Source: Algoriphagus chordae
Lineage (GTDB): Bacteria > Bacteroidota > Bacteroidia > Cytophagales > Cyclobacteriaceae
DNA: 42,599 bases
Assembly (NCBI RefSeq): GCF_003254055.1
Contig: NZ_QKZT01000029.1
Coordinates: forward strand, 1 to 42,599
Direction: 5' to 3'
Each line of letters opens with the position of its first letter. Within the stretch, counting starts at the first letter, position 1. Shown piece after piece: positions 6,772 through 15,070 of this stretch. Position numbers and translations under genes: made by a program. Under the pieces are notes generated by a model. That model was not told the origin of the DNA. It was given only the letters and a program-made list of their open reading frames with translations, and did not search any database.

Positions 6772-7176
6772 ATGACAACAACAGCAAAATCAAAAGGGCT
6801 AAACATTGCTTTATGGGTAGCTCAAGGGTTAATTTCTCTAACCTTAATTTGGGCAGGTTTCACCAAATTATTTCAACCAATTGAACTAACCGCCCAAATG
6901 TTGCCTTGGGCACTTGATAATCCTGGGTTATTAAAATTTACGGGTATCATTGATTTACTTGGCGGCATAGGTATCGTTTTACCGGCGGCTTTAAGAATAC
7001 AGCCAAAATTAACCGTTCTTGCAGCTTACGGAGTCATTGTATTAATGATAGCTGCCAGCATTTTTCATATATCCAGAGGCGAAGCATCACTTATCGGCAT
7101 GAACATATTCTTCCTTGCACTTGCTGTTTTTGTAGCTTGGGGCAGAACGAAGAAAGCCGCTATCACTTCCAAATAA
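6772..7176 (+). CDS. DoxX-family membrane protein
   Basis: A 134-residue inner-membrane protein with four predicted membrane helices (about 12-32, 45-70, 75-100 and 105-125). The first segment (LNIALWVAQGLISLTLIWAGFTKLF) is typical for DoxX-like proteins, including the Gly-x-x-Lys after the helix. Family members occur beside redox enzymes and are linked to quinone or thiol metabolism; the exact role is not established. It follows the Crp/Fnr gene and precedes the NmrA-type oxidoreductase by 26 bp, a common trio in this phylum. Operon membership is likely. Confidence 0.85.
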   Translation: MTTTAKSKGLNIALWVAQGLISLTLIWAGFTKLFQPIELTAQMLPWALDNPGLLKFTGIIDLLGGIGIVLPAALRIQPKLTVLAAYGVIVLMIAASIFHISRGEASLIGMNIFFLALAVFVAWGRTKKAAITSK

Positions 7177-7202
7177 GACAGTTTAATCAAAACAAATTCA
7201 TT

Positions 7203-8072
7203 ATGGTTTTAATAACAGGCGCAACAGGAAATTACGGTAAATCAACCATCGATTTCTTACTTCAAAAAGGTTTCTCTTCTTCAAACATCGTTGCATTAGT
7301 AAGGAATGAAGAAAAGGCTTCCGGTTTAAAAGAAAAAGGAATTGCTGTCAGAGTCGGTGATTATGACAATTACACACAATTAGTTGAGGCTTTTGAAGGT
7401 ATTGACAAATTACTTCTGATTTCAGGTTCTGACATGGTAAACCGTGACAAGCAACATCAAAACGCCGTGAATGCTGCGAAAGAGGCTGGTGTCAACCACA
7501 TCATCTACACGAGTTTTGAGCGTAAAAACGAAACTGAAACATCTCCTATCACTTTTGTTTCTGCCACTCATATTGCAACCGAAAATTGTTTAAAAAGTAG
7601 CGGATTAGACTATACAATTTTGAGAAACAGTTTGTATATGGATATGCTACCTATGTTTTTTGGTGATAAAGTAGTGGAATCAGGTATATTTTTACCAGCA
7701 GGAGACACCAAAGCTGCCTTTGCAGTAAGAATGGATATGGCAGAAGCTACCGCTAATATTTTAATGACCGAAGGGCACGAAAACAAAACCTACAATTTTA
7801 GCAACAGCGAAAATGTATCTATTCCGGAAATGGCTGAAATCATAAGTGAAGTCGTTGGAAAAGAGATCCCATACCACAGTCCGAGCCAAGAGGTCTATGT
7901 GGAAACCTTAACTAAAGCAAATGTTCCCTCAGAATATATAGGGATGTTTGCAGGATTTTCGGCAGCTATCAAACAAGGAGAATTCACAGTTGAACATTCG
8001 GATTTAGAAAAAATCCTGGGAAGGAAACCTACCACAGCGAAGGAATTTTTGACCAAAGTGTATGCTTCCTAA
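7203..8072 (+). CDS. NmrA/SDR-family NAD(P)-dependent oxidoreductase (QorB-like)
   Basis: A 289-residue atypical short-chain dehydrogenase. The ATG at 7203 is chosen because the nucleotide-binding motif ITGATGNYG follows within a few residues; the longer frame from 7137 overlaps the DoxX gene and adds no domain. Other features are LLLISGSDM at the end of the fourth strand and NHIIYTSFERK. This profile fits the NmrA / quinone oxidoreductase 2 group, which bind NADPH and reduce quinones or sense redox state. It is the last gene of the Crp/Fnr - DoxX module and is followed by a strong terminator. Confidence 0.87.
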   Translation: MVLITGATGNYGKSTIDFLLQKGFSSSNIVALVRNEEKASGLKEKGIAVRVGDYDNYTQLVEAFEGIDKLLLISGSDMVNRDKQHQNAVNAAKEAGVNHIIYTSFERKNETETSPITFVSATHIATENCLKSSGLDYTILRNSLYMDMLPMFFGDKVVESGIFLPAGDTKAAFAVRMDMAEATANILMTEGHENKTYNFSNSENVSIPEMAEIISEVVGKEIPYHSPSQEVYVETLTKANVPSEYIGMFAGFSAAIKQGEFTVEHSDLEKILGRKPTTAKEFLTKVYAS

Positions 8073-8101
8073 AAAGGTCGAACAGTCAACCATAAAATAT
8101 T

Positions 8102-8138
8102 ATAACGGTTTGGGTATTAACTCAAACCGTTATTGTTT
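8102..8138 (+). terminator. rho-independent terminator after the NmrA gene
   Basis: ATAACGGTTTG (8102-8112) pairs with CAAACCGTTAT (8123-8133), loop of ten bases, followed by TGTTTT. It closes the Crp/Fnr - DoxX - NmrA module. Confidence 0.85.
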
Positions 8139-8171
8139 TAAACTAAGTATATTTTTTTGTCTTGAATAGAA

Positions 8172-8317
8172 CCATAGTCCACCTCAATCAGCCCATTCAA
8201 ACCCGAGTACCTGCCCGCCGTGGCGAGATTCCTAGCGCTAGAATACAGGTAAGCTTCCGGCTCTTTCTTTCTCTCTCACTGATATTTTTGAATGGTGCAG
8301 ATTTGATATCGGCCATG
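8172..8317 (-). pseudogene. RAYT 3' tail remnant R2, left copy of a ~140-bp direct repeat
   Basis: The first ~90 bp encode, on the minus strand, a RAYT C-terminus (LYSSARN, YSGLNGLIEVDY) broken by a ~19-bp GC-rich insert around 8209-8228 (CCTGCCCGCCGTGGCGAGA). The rest, to GATATCGGCCATGCC, is shared with the stretch at 9035-9171. The repeat F / RAYT copy 2 element begins immediately after this phrase, as if inserted there. Confidence 0.65.
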
Positions 8318-8406
8318 CCCCCTCTCGGCGTAGTTTGATCGCCCGTGGCACTGGGTGTAGTTTGTAACTACACCCAAATATCCTTACCAATTTGTAATTG
8401 GTTTAT
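8318..8406. repeat. REP-like element, short form (copy F), downstream of RAYT copy 2
   Basis: Nearly identical to copy A: CCCTCTCGGCGTAG, hairpin 8353-8375 with loop TGT, then the ACCAATT / AATTGGT hairpin with loop TGT. The RAYT stop codon follows within ten bases, the same arrangement as for copy 1. Confidence 0.85.
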
Positions 8407-8415
8407 CAGTACCAC

Positions 8416-8961
8416 TTACCAATAATCCACTTCTATCAAACCCTTCAATCCAGAGTAGTTCCTAGCACTAGAATACAGAAAGTCTTCCGGCTTCTCTACT
8501 ATACCAGCTCTGACAGGATTATCGTGAATATATTTCATTCTACTCACGATCATCTCAGGACTATAAAGCTTTATAGCATGGTTATCATGAGTCCAGAATT
8601 GTAAGTCACCGTTCCTTTTGTTGAATTTCGCATGGTATTCAAAGATCATCTGTAGCCATTCCCGCCTACTTTCTTCTGGATTATCAAGAATCAGTTTCAA
8701 TAATTTCTTACTAGTAAATTTCTTAAAGTCCCTTACCCAATCAGACAGATTCCCATCTTTCTGCTGGACTACTAAGTGAATATGGTTACTCATGATTACA
8801 TAGCCATATAGATACAAACCCTTTTCATTTCGACAGTACGTCAGGTTTTCTAAAATAAAGTCACGGTAAACTTTTCTGGAAAACACATCCGCCCAACCTA
8901 CAACTTGAAAAGTCAAGAAGTATGGAATCTCTTGATCCTTTATTTGATAAGCTTCGCCCAT
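8416..8961 (-). CDS. REP-associated tyrosine transposase (RAYT), intact copy 2
   Basis: Complete 181-residue RAYT. The start at 8961 gives MGEAYQIKDQEIPYFLTF, the usual N-terminus of Bacteroidota RAYTs; the frame open to 9018 is an upstream extension through the element's right end. The HUH motif is present as NHIHLV, and the tyrosine motif reads MKYIHDNPVRAG. Known RAYTs are single-copy housekeeping-like enzymes that cut and join REP sequences as single strands, recognising GTAG beside a hairpin; here the substrate is presumably repeat copies A-F and the two MITE-like elements. It is flanked downstream by repeat F and upstream by a right end cut short after ATTACAAATTCTTTG. It could act in trans on all relatives in this window. 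Confidence 0.92.
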   Translation of the reverse strand: MGEAYQIKDQEIPYFLTFQVVGWADVFSRKVYRDFILENLTYCRNEKGLYLYGYVIMSNHIHLVVQQKDGNLSDWVRDFKKFTSKKLLKLILDNPEESRREWLQMIFEYHAKFNKRNGDLQFWTHDNHAIKLYSPEMIVSRMKYIHDNPVRAGIVEKPEDFLYSSARNYSGLKGLIEVDYW

Positions 8962-9034
8962 AGAATGAAAATAATTCGAATCAAGCGAATTACAAATTCT
9001 TTGGGAAAAGCCTAGCACCAGCCAAGCACGTTAA

Positions 9035-9171
9035 TTACCAATAATCTACCTCATTCAATCCCTTCAAACCGGCATAATTCCTAGCACTAGAATACAGGTA
9101 ATCTTATGGTTCCTTCTCTCTCTCTTACTGAGTATTTTTGAATGGTTCAGAATTGATATCGGCCATGCCCG
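9035..9171 (-). pseudogene. RAYT 3' tail remnant R3, right copy of the ~140-bp direct repeat
   Basis: Begins with a RAYT stop and C-terminal codons (VDYW reversed, then ARNYAGL and LYSS), then runs into the same CT-rich stretch and GATATCGGCCATGCC phrase as R2 at 8172-8317. R2 and R3 therefore flank RAYT copy 2 as direct repeats in the same orientation. Confidence 0.65.
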
Positions 9172-9440
9172 CCTACCGGTAGGCAGGCCTATGGCATTTT
9201 GCCAACTATTCGATTATTATTTACCAGCCATTGAAATGGCTGGCTAAGTGATCGGTCATGCCTGCCTATCGGCAGACAGGCCTAAAGGCATTGATTCCAC
9301 AAAATATCATTTATCAGTCCCATCGGGACGATTCATTTTATTGCCAGAGGTTGAAACCTCTGGCAAAATTGATAGCTCTATCATCTGGCAAAGTCCCAGA
9401 GGGACGGGCGATATATATTCATCCAATAGGACTGGGTGTA
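9167..9440. repeat. compound hairpin repeat (palindromes plus GTCCC/GGGAC hairpins)
   Basis: Non-coding repeat mosaic. It contains the palindrome GCCCGCCTACCGGTAGGC (9167-9184), a related one at 9260-9281, and CAGCCATT / AATGGCTG. Then come GTCCC-ATC-GGGAC, CCAGAGGTT / AACCTCTGG with loop GA, and GTCCC-AGA-GGGAC followed by GGGCGAT. The same ordered set recurs, diverged, in each unit at 11620-12110. Short frames across it are chance. From 9440 to 9590 nothing else is seen apart from the sugar isomerase gene's upstream region. Confidence 0.75.
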
Positions 9441-9590
9441 GATTATAGTAATTCCCAACTTTTTTCACCTTCCACCCATTCGCACTCGCCCTAACCAAAG
9501 CAAACGATTCCGTAGTATTGGCAAAGCTCAAGACCTCTCTTTGCTTTGCATTTGCTAAATTGGCTAATAATAATTCCTAAAATAATTTAC

Positions 9591-10424
9591 ATGAAATCAA
9601 CTCTATTAACCCTTTTACTAGCCTTCTCCCTGATGGTTTGCAAAGCACAGGATAGCAGACCTGGACCACAGCTACCGCCTGAAACAGGCGAAACATTCAA
9701 AGTTGGAATTGCAGGCTACACTTTTGTGAAATTTGACCTGGACAAGACACTCGAAACATTGAAGGCCTTGGATGTACATTATTTATGTATCAAAGATTTC
9801 CATTTGCCAATGTCTAGCACCGATGCTGAAATTGCTACTTTTCATGAAAAACTGAAAGCCAATGATATCACAGGATATGCTGTTGGTCCCATCTACATGA
9901 AATCTGAGGCCGAAGTCGACAGGGCATTTGACTACGCAAAAAGGGTTGGGGTAAAGCTGATTGTTGGTGTTCCCAATGTGGAACTGCTTCCTTATGTCGA
10001 TAAGAAAGTGAAGGAGTATGATTTCAAATTTGCAATCCATTTGCACGGGCCAGATATTAAAATCTATCAGGATGCCGACGATGTTTGGAACCACACCAAA
10101 GATTTAGATCCTAGAATTGGGATGTGTCTGGACATTGGCCACGACACACGTAACGGTAAAGATCCTGTAGCAGATATGGAAAAATACCACACCCGCGTAT
10201 TTGATATGCACATTAAGGACGTGACAGCACCTACCAAAGAGGGATATTCACTCGAAGTAGGCCGTGGTATCATCGACTTTCCAGCAATGGTAAGAATGAT
10301 CAGAAAAGTAGGCTATACCGGAGTGTGCAGTCTGGAGCATGAGAGAAATCAGAACAATCCATTTATGGGGATTGCCGAATCCATAGGATATTTTCGGGGA
10401 GTGATTGAAACTACCAAGGAATAG
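9591..10424 (+). CDS. secreted sugar phosphate isomerase/epimerase-like TIM-barrel protein
   Basis: A 277-residue protein with an N-terminal signal peptide (MKSTLLTLLLAFSLMVCKAQ), followed by an AP-endonuclease-2 / xylose-isomerase-like barrel. Conserved features are KDFHLP on an early strand, FAIHLHGPD, GMCLDIGHD with the metal-site Asp and His, VFDMHIKDV, and CSLEHERN with a late Glu. This fits sugar isomerase/epimerase proteins, which in this phylum are often exported and act on keto-sugars or inositol-type compounds. The start at 9591 is chosen because the frame further upstream to 9546 would place residues before the signal peptide. It is a single gene followed by a terminator. The substrate is unknown. 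Confidence 0.87.
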   Translation: MKSTLLTLLLAFSLMVCKAQDSRPGPQLPPETGETFKVGIAGYTFVKFDLDKTLETLKALDVHYLCIKDFHLPMSSTDAEIATFHEKLKANDITGYAVGPIYMKSEAEVDRAFDYAKRVGVKLIVGVPNVELLPYVDKKVKEYDFKFAIHLHGPDIKIYQDADDVWNHTKDLDPRIGMCLDIGHDTRNGKDPVADMEKYHTRVFDMHIKDVTAPTKEGYSLEVGRGIIDFPAMVRMIRKVGYTGVCSLEHERNQNNPFMGIAESIGYFRGVIETTKE

Positions 10425-10452
10425 ACTTCGGATTATTATTGCATCTAAATTG

Positions 10453-10480
10453 GCTGAACTCTAAGGGGTTCAGCTTTTTT
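10453..10480 (+). terminator. rho-independent terminator
   Basis: GCTGAAC (10453-10459) pairs with GTTCAGC (10468-10474), followed by six T. It ends the sugar isomerase-like transcript. Confidence 0.85.
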
Positions 10481-10675
10481 GATTTAGATCTCTATTCCCC
10501 TTTCAACGTAATATAATTGCTCCGGGCATTTGGAGAATATCATGCAGCTTGCGGAAGTGCAGCACTGGGAGCATTTTCCTGCACTATTCGGAATAACTAT
10601 AATTTTATATTCAAACTCTGGAAGGTTCCTCCAGAATTTCCCGAACTTGGAATATTAAACCAAGATAAGAGTAGT

Positions 10676-11623
10676 ATGCTAATTATACCTGACGAGAAAA
10701 TCAGCGCATTTCTAGGTTACACAGAACTGATTGAAGCACTGCGTGAGGTTTTTCAGTCTGACTATACCATGCCAGTGCGGCATCATCATTTTTACAAGAC
10801 AGCAGCAGGAGATGATAATACCCTGATCCTGATGCCCGTCTGGAACAATGAATACATGGGGATGAAGCAGGTGACTGTTGCACCAGCGAATGCTAGTCGA
10901 GACATGCCTGCTATTTTTGCGCAGTATATCCTCAGCAATTCCAAAACAGGCGAACCTCTAGCCATGATGAATGCTACTGAGCTCACGGCCCGAAGAACCG
11001 CTTGCACCTCCGCACTTGCCGCTTCTTACCTATGCCGAGAGGATGCGGAAAACTTATTGGTAGTGGGAGGCGGATCTGTGGCCAAGCACTTGGTTCAAGC
11101 TCATCTGGCAGTGAGGAACTTCAAAAAAGTCTCTGTATGGATGCGGAATTCCATCAAACTGGAAGAGTTCGTAGGGTCTTTGAAGAATCAGGGAATCCAG
11201 ACAGAAGCAGTTATGGATTTAGAAGAAGCCGCTCGACAAGCAGATCTTATCGCCTGCGCCACCCTTTCAAAAACTCCTGTAATTAAAGGAGATTGGATCA
11301 AGCCTGGAACGCACTTGGATATGATAGGTTCTCACAAACCAGACACCCGAGAAACCGACGATGATGCTATTCGTAAGAGCACTATTTTCGTCGATTCCCG
11401 AGCGGGAGCACTACATGAGACAGGCGAACTTGCCCTTCCTATCGCTGACGGCATCATCACAGAATCAGACGTGAAAGCAGACATCGTGGAATTAATAAAA
11501 GGCAATCATCCTGGAAGAACCTCTGGCGAAGAGGTAACCCTTTTCAAATCCGCCGGTTTGGCAATAGAGGATCTTGCTGCTGCACTGCTGGTTTATAAGA
11601 GTTTTAATAGCTCTCTGGCCTGA
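10676..11623 (+). CDS. ornithine cyclodeaminase / mu-crystallin family protein
   Basis: A 315-residue NAD(P)-dependent enzyme. The ATG at 10676 (MLIIPDEKISAFLGYTELIEALREVF) matches the family N-terminus; the frame back to 10517 is a non-conserved extension. Seen: HHHFYK and MPVWN in the substrate region, MKQVTV, ELTARRTACTSALAASYL, a nucleotide-binding loop VVGGGSVAKHL in place of the usual GxGxxA, and the closing motif VDSRAGALHETGEL. Family members deaminate ornithine to proline, oxidise alanine, or reduce ketimines; which applies is unclear. The last codon and stop (GCC TGA) form the first bases of the 245-bp tandem repeat unit that follows. Confidence 0.88.
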   Translation: MLIIPDEKISAFLGYTELIEALREVFQSDYTMPVRHHHFYKTAAGDDNTLILMPVWNNEYMGMKQVTVAPANASRDMPAIFAQYILSNSKTGEPLAMMNATELTARRTACTSALAASYLCREDAENLLVVGGGSVAKHLVQAHLAVRNFKKVSVWMRNSIKLEEFVGSLKNQGIQTEAVMDLEEAARQADLIACATLSKTPVIKGDWIKPGTHLDMIGSHKPDTRETDDDAIRKSTIFVDSRAGALHETGELALPIADGIITESDVKADIVELIKGNHPGRTSGEEVTLFKSAGLAIEDLAAALLVYKSFNSSLA

Positions 11624-12110
11624 TTATCTTTTTATCCAATTAGATTTAATTATCCATAATATCAGTCATGCCTGTCTACTGGTAAGCAGGCCTACGGAAT
11701 GTTGTAAACCATTTTTGTAACCATTTACCAGCTTCGGCATTCATTCTACAAAATTACTTATGAGTTCCATCGGAACGATCCATCTTTTTGCAAGAGGTTT
11801 TAACCTCTGGAAAATATGATTGCAGTATGATATGGCAGAGTCCCATCCGGACGGGCGATGATGCCTGATTATCTTTTTATCAAATTAGATTTAATTATCC
11901 ATAATATCAGTCATGCCTGTCTACTGGTAAGCAGGCCTACGGAATTTTGTAAACCATTTTTGTAACCATTTACCAGCTTCGGCATTCATTCTACAAAATT
12001 ACTTATGAGTTCCATCGGAACGATCCATCTTGTTGCCAGAGGTTTTAACCTCTGGAAAATATGATTGCAGTATGATATGGCAGAGTCCCATAGGGACGGC
12101 ACATATCTAT
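11620..12110. repeat. two tandem copies of a 245-bp hairpin-rich unit
   Basis: Unit 1 starts at the stop codon of the cyclodeaminase gene (CCTGATTATC at 11619) and unit 2 at 11864. The two are nearly identical and together cover the gap to about 12110; 12111-12213 holds nothing further. Each unit contains the palindrome GCCTGTCTACTGGTAAGC (11670 and 11915), GTTCC / GGAAC, AGGTTTTAACCTCTGG and GTCCC / GGGAC hairpins, in the order also seen at 9167-9440. Differences are few (for example ATCCGGACGGGC against ATAGGGACGGC near the unit ends), which suggests a recent duplication. Confidence 0.9.
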
Positions 12111-12213
12111 TAAACTAAAGCTCCATTTCTAGCCTAAAAACTCTCCACAAAAAACAATTCTTTTACTTCTTGGTTTAGAACACCAATACCTATCAACTAA
12201 CTAGAATATCCAA

Positions 12214-12675
12214 ATGGGAGTTTATCAATTCAAGCGAACACAGACTTTCCAACAACCCATCGAAACCCTTTGGGATTTTATCTCCGATCCTAAAAACCTT
12301 AAGAAAATAACTCCTGAGTACATGGGTTTTGACATTACCTCGGAGAATCTGCCAGATCAGATGTATCAAGGGATGATTGTAAGCTATAATGTATCGCCGC
12401 TTTTTGGCATCAAAACGACTTGGGTTACGGAAATCACTCATGTCAAACATCAAGAATACTTTGTAGATGAACAGCGCGTAGGCCCTTATAAACTTTGGCA
12501 TCACCAGCATTTTTTGAGAGCCACTCCATCCGGTACGGAGATGGAGGACATTGTAACTTACCAACCTCCCATGGGCTTAATGGGCAGTTTCATGAATAAG
12601 GTTATCATCGCTCAAAAGCTAGAGGAGATTTTTGCTCACCGTCATAAAATGATGAATGAGTTGTTTGGAAAATAG
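12214..12675 (+). CDS. SRPBCC-family protein
   Basis: A 153-residue START/Bet v1-like (SRPBCC) protein. The pattern is typical: an N-terminal strand ending in TFQQPIETLWDFISDPKNLKKITP, a middle strand pair with the conserved turn KTTWVTEITHV, and a final long helix (IIAQKLEEIFAHRHKMMNELF). Such proteins bind hydrophobic ligands in a deep pocket; the subgroup with KITPEYMGF is often annotated as SRPBCC or as a cell-division-inhibitor-like protein, without proven function. It has no signal peptide and is probably cytosolic. It stands alone after the tandem repeat; 12676-12888 is gene-free and holds only a short direct repeat of AAGACCG around 12752. Confidence 0.85.
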   Translation: MGVYQFKRTQTFQQPIETLWDFISDPKNLKKITPEYMGFDITSENLPDQMYQGMIVSYNVSPLFGIKTTWVTEITHVKHQEYFVDEQRVGPYKLWHHQHFLRATPSGTEMEDIVTYQPPMGLMGSFMNKVIIAQKLEEIFAHRHKMMNELFGK

Positions 12676-12888
12676 AGAGAGGTAGATTCTTTGATATGAT
12701 TTTCCGCTAAGACGCCATCACTCTTAATTTCTTCGCTCACTTAGCTGGAAGACCGAAGACCGGAGACCGAAGCTGCATCAATTTTTCCTTCAACCTTTTC
12801 TTTTATTGCTTTTAGCGAGTTTCAGGAAGCAAAGCGGATATACATAGCCTCGATATAAAAAAAGGCTGTGCTCAAGGGGAAATTCTAA

Positions 12889-13626
12889 CTAAACATCCAA
12901 AATCCCCCTACCCTTTTCACCAATTCGCTGTAAAGTTTCCGTTGTGATATACTTCTTTTGGTCGATCTGCTGAGGTTGCTCTCTACTGCAGAAATAACTA
13001 TGAATACTCCTGCGCACCTTGTCCGTTTGATTGGTGGTGCCACCATGCCAGACATGGGAGTTAAAAATAAATACCGAACCTGCGGGAGCTATGATCCGAA
13101 TTTCATCGGGATGTTTCTCAAGAGGATTTGCCATCACTTCATCAGGCAAGGAGCTTAGTTTATGCGATTTGGGTACAATCCGAGTTGAACCGTTATCCTG
13201 GGTGAAATCATCCAAAAGCCAAATGCTATTGCAGACTTTATAGGCGCCATTTACGACCGTATTTTTCCAGTCCACATGAAGTTTTTGAAGACCTTGACTG
13301 GGTTTTGCTGCTCTATAATTCAGTGAGGACAATTTATAAGCCTGCCCTAGAACTGCTTCAATACCCGCCAGAACACGAGGATGCGTGTAGAAAATATCGA
13401 ACACAGGTCCTTTATTGACCAAGTTAGCTAAGCGGTCTGCTCCCTCCTCTTTGGGATGACGAATGTATTTTGACTCTGCTAATTCCGCCCCGGCATTTTC
13501 ACCCTCCACCTGCATCAATTCATCAATTCTATCATTGACTTGTTTGACTTCTTCTGAATTCAATAACTGACCTAAATCGAGATAACCATAGGTATCTAAA
13601 AATTCGATTTCTTGATTGCTGAGCAT
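12889..13626 (-). CDS. phytanoyl-CoA dioxygenase (PhyH) family protein
   Basis: A 245-residue Fe(II)/2-oxoglutarate-dependent dioxygenase. Metal ligands visible are His117 and Asp119 (LHVDWK) and His194 (VWHGG); Arg205 or Arg206 (KVRRSIH) is the likely 2-oxoglutarate anchor. IWLLDDFTQDNGSTRIVPKSH is the usual core beta-strand and loop. The family hydroxylates diverse small molecules or lipids, so the substrate is not predictable here. It is read from the minus strand with its start at 13626 and has no cotranscribed partner: the next minus gene begins over 170 bp upstream. Confidence 0.88.
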   Translation of the reverse strand: MLSNQEIEFLDTYGYLDLGQLLNSEEVKQVNDRIDELMQVEGENAGAELAESKYIRHPKEEGADRLANLVNKGPVFDIFYTHPRVLAGIEAVLGQAYKLSSLNYRAAKPSQGLQKLHVDWKNTVVNGAYKVCNSIWLLDDFTQDNGSTRIVPKSHKLSSLPDEVMANPLEKHPDEIRIIAPAGSVFIFNSHVWHGGTTNQTDKVRRSIHSYFCSREQPQQIDQKKYITTETLQRIGEKGRGILDV

Positions 13627-13802
13627 GGGCTGAGGGTTTATGATTGATTAAAGTTAAGTCAATATTCAAATTATAAAACTTTTGAATCTCCACCTACAGC
13701 CGCATTTCCAATTCAACCTCTTATCTCCCCGGGATGTGTCACAGACCGAACCATTGGGAAATCACCTGATCTGTGAATTAATTGGTTAATTACCCGTTCC
13801 GA

Positions 13803-14294
13803 TTAATTAAACCCTCCAATAGCGATTACGGTAGTTACCCATACGATAAGGCATGAGATAAATATCCCAATGGAATTTGCTAAAAAAGCTTTTTTCCTCT
13901 CCATACCGAAAAGGTAGCCTGCAATGGTGCCTGCATAGACCCCAGTGCCGGGAATCGGTAGCAACACAAAGAACATTAATCCCCAAAAACCGTATTTTTT
14001 CACATTTTTGCCTGCCCCTGCTTTTGCTCTACGCCCTACAAAAATCGCTGCTTTCTTGTAATGATACCATTTCAGGAAATAACGATTGACTACACCTAAA
14101 AAAAATGTCATCACGGGGAAAACCAGCACATTCGCTAAAAAGCACAGTACAAAGGCCAAATAAATATTTATATCATTTAGGAGGGCGTAAGGAATACCGA
14201 ATTTCGCCTCTCCGAAAGGGGAAATGCTCCAAAGCATGGCGATAAGTATGTCGAGAAACATTAGGTGCTGATTAGATGCCGCAAAAGTAATCAA
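13803..14294 (-). CDS. small multidrug export-like membrane protein (COG2426)
   Basis: A 163-residue integral membrane protein of the family named small multi-drug export (PF06695-like). Seen: an N-terminal segment with ISPFGEAKFGIPYAL, hydrophobic helices near residues 43-70, 105-128 and 138-160, and a central conserved part FVLLPIPGTGVYAGTIAGYLFGM. The name goes back to weak early evidence; the real role is unclear and may be transport related. Start at 14294 (MITFAAS) or at the internal ATG 33 bp later; both leave the conserved part intact. The gap 14295-14642 contains no gene or structure I can support. Confidence 0.82.
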   Translation of the reverse strand: MITFAASNQHLMFLDILIAMLWSISPFGEAKFGIPYALLNDINIYLAFVLCFLANVLVFPVMTFFLGVVNRYFLKWYHYKKAAIFVGRRAKAGAGKNVKKYGFWGLMFFVLLPIPGTGVYAGTIAGYLFGMERKKAFLANSIGIFISCLIVWVTTVIAIGGFN

Positions 14295-14642
14295 TTCGTA
14301 AGCAGAACCACAGAGTAATACTTCAAATTATAGGTAGAAACGATTTTCAGCACAAAAGGATTTTCTTTTCTTCAAGTATATCTGCATACCAGCCAGTGAC
14401 AAAAACCAATTAAAGTCCAAGCAAATAAACCCGATGCATTTAATAGTTTAATTCCCTAATAAAACACTCTGTACTTGACTGAAAGCCAGTATTTATTTCA
14501 TTCATGTCAAAACCCCTTGCCATAACTATTAGCGTTATTATAGCCCAAAAAACGCTATAAATCCGAAAAAAAAATGAACAATTGGTATCAATTCACGTTG
14601 AGTTTTACGTAATTCGCTATACATAGTCCTCCAATATTCAGA

Positions 14643-14963
14643 TTGATTTTCAGCAAAGCCACATATCGCAGCGTCGCTTTTGGGTTTTTAGTTATACTAG
14701 GCTCCCTTTTGGTTGTACCTTCTATCATCGTATCAGCGATAGATGAGGAAGCTGATATTTCTATGGTATATTCCTTTGCAGAAGAAGAGACTAAAGAACA
14801 CGAAGTTAATTTCTCAGCAAATCTGGATGAATTTATTTTTTCAAGTACCTATTTGAATGAAAGAGCATTCTCTGACTTAATTACAGTCAAATTTAACAAT
14901 GTGGACTTTTTGACCAGCCAACATTACGTTGGGATTATCGTCCCCCCTCCTGAGTTTTCCTGA
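14643..14963 (+). CDS. small single-pass membrane protein upstream of SulP
   Basis: A 106-residue frame starting with TTG at 14643; the frame is open only back to 14613 with no ATG, so TTG is the best available start. It has one strong hydrophobic segment (SVAFGFLVILGSLLVVPSIIVSA, about 10-32), then an acidic stretch (EEADISM, EEETKEHEV) and a proline-rich end (IVPPPEFS). I do not recognise a family. Similar short, single-pass proteins with acidic tails are common beside transporters in Bacteroidota. It lies 107 bp before the SulP gene on the same strand and could be cotranscribed. Confidence 0.45.
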   Translation: MIFSKATYRSVAFGFLVILGSLLVVPSIIVSAIDEEADISMVYSFAEEETKEHEVNFSANLDEFIFSSTYLNERAFSDLITVKFNNVDFLTSQHYVGIIVPPPEFS

Positions 14964-15070
14964 TTTTTCTTTTCCCATGCCAGCGGTTGCTGTCATTTGC
15001 GGACAAACTAAACGCATAAGTAAAATATCCTTTTTACTAGTGCAGGAATTTTAACTCATAATTTAATTAC

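Noticed and set aside
9248..9531. Overlapping frames on both strands in the hairpin repeat
   Set aside because: Apparent proteins follow hairpin sequence; the same repeat elsewhere does not keep the frames.
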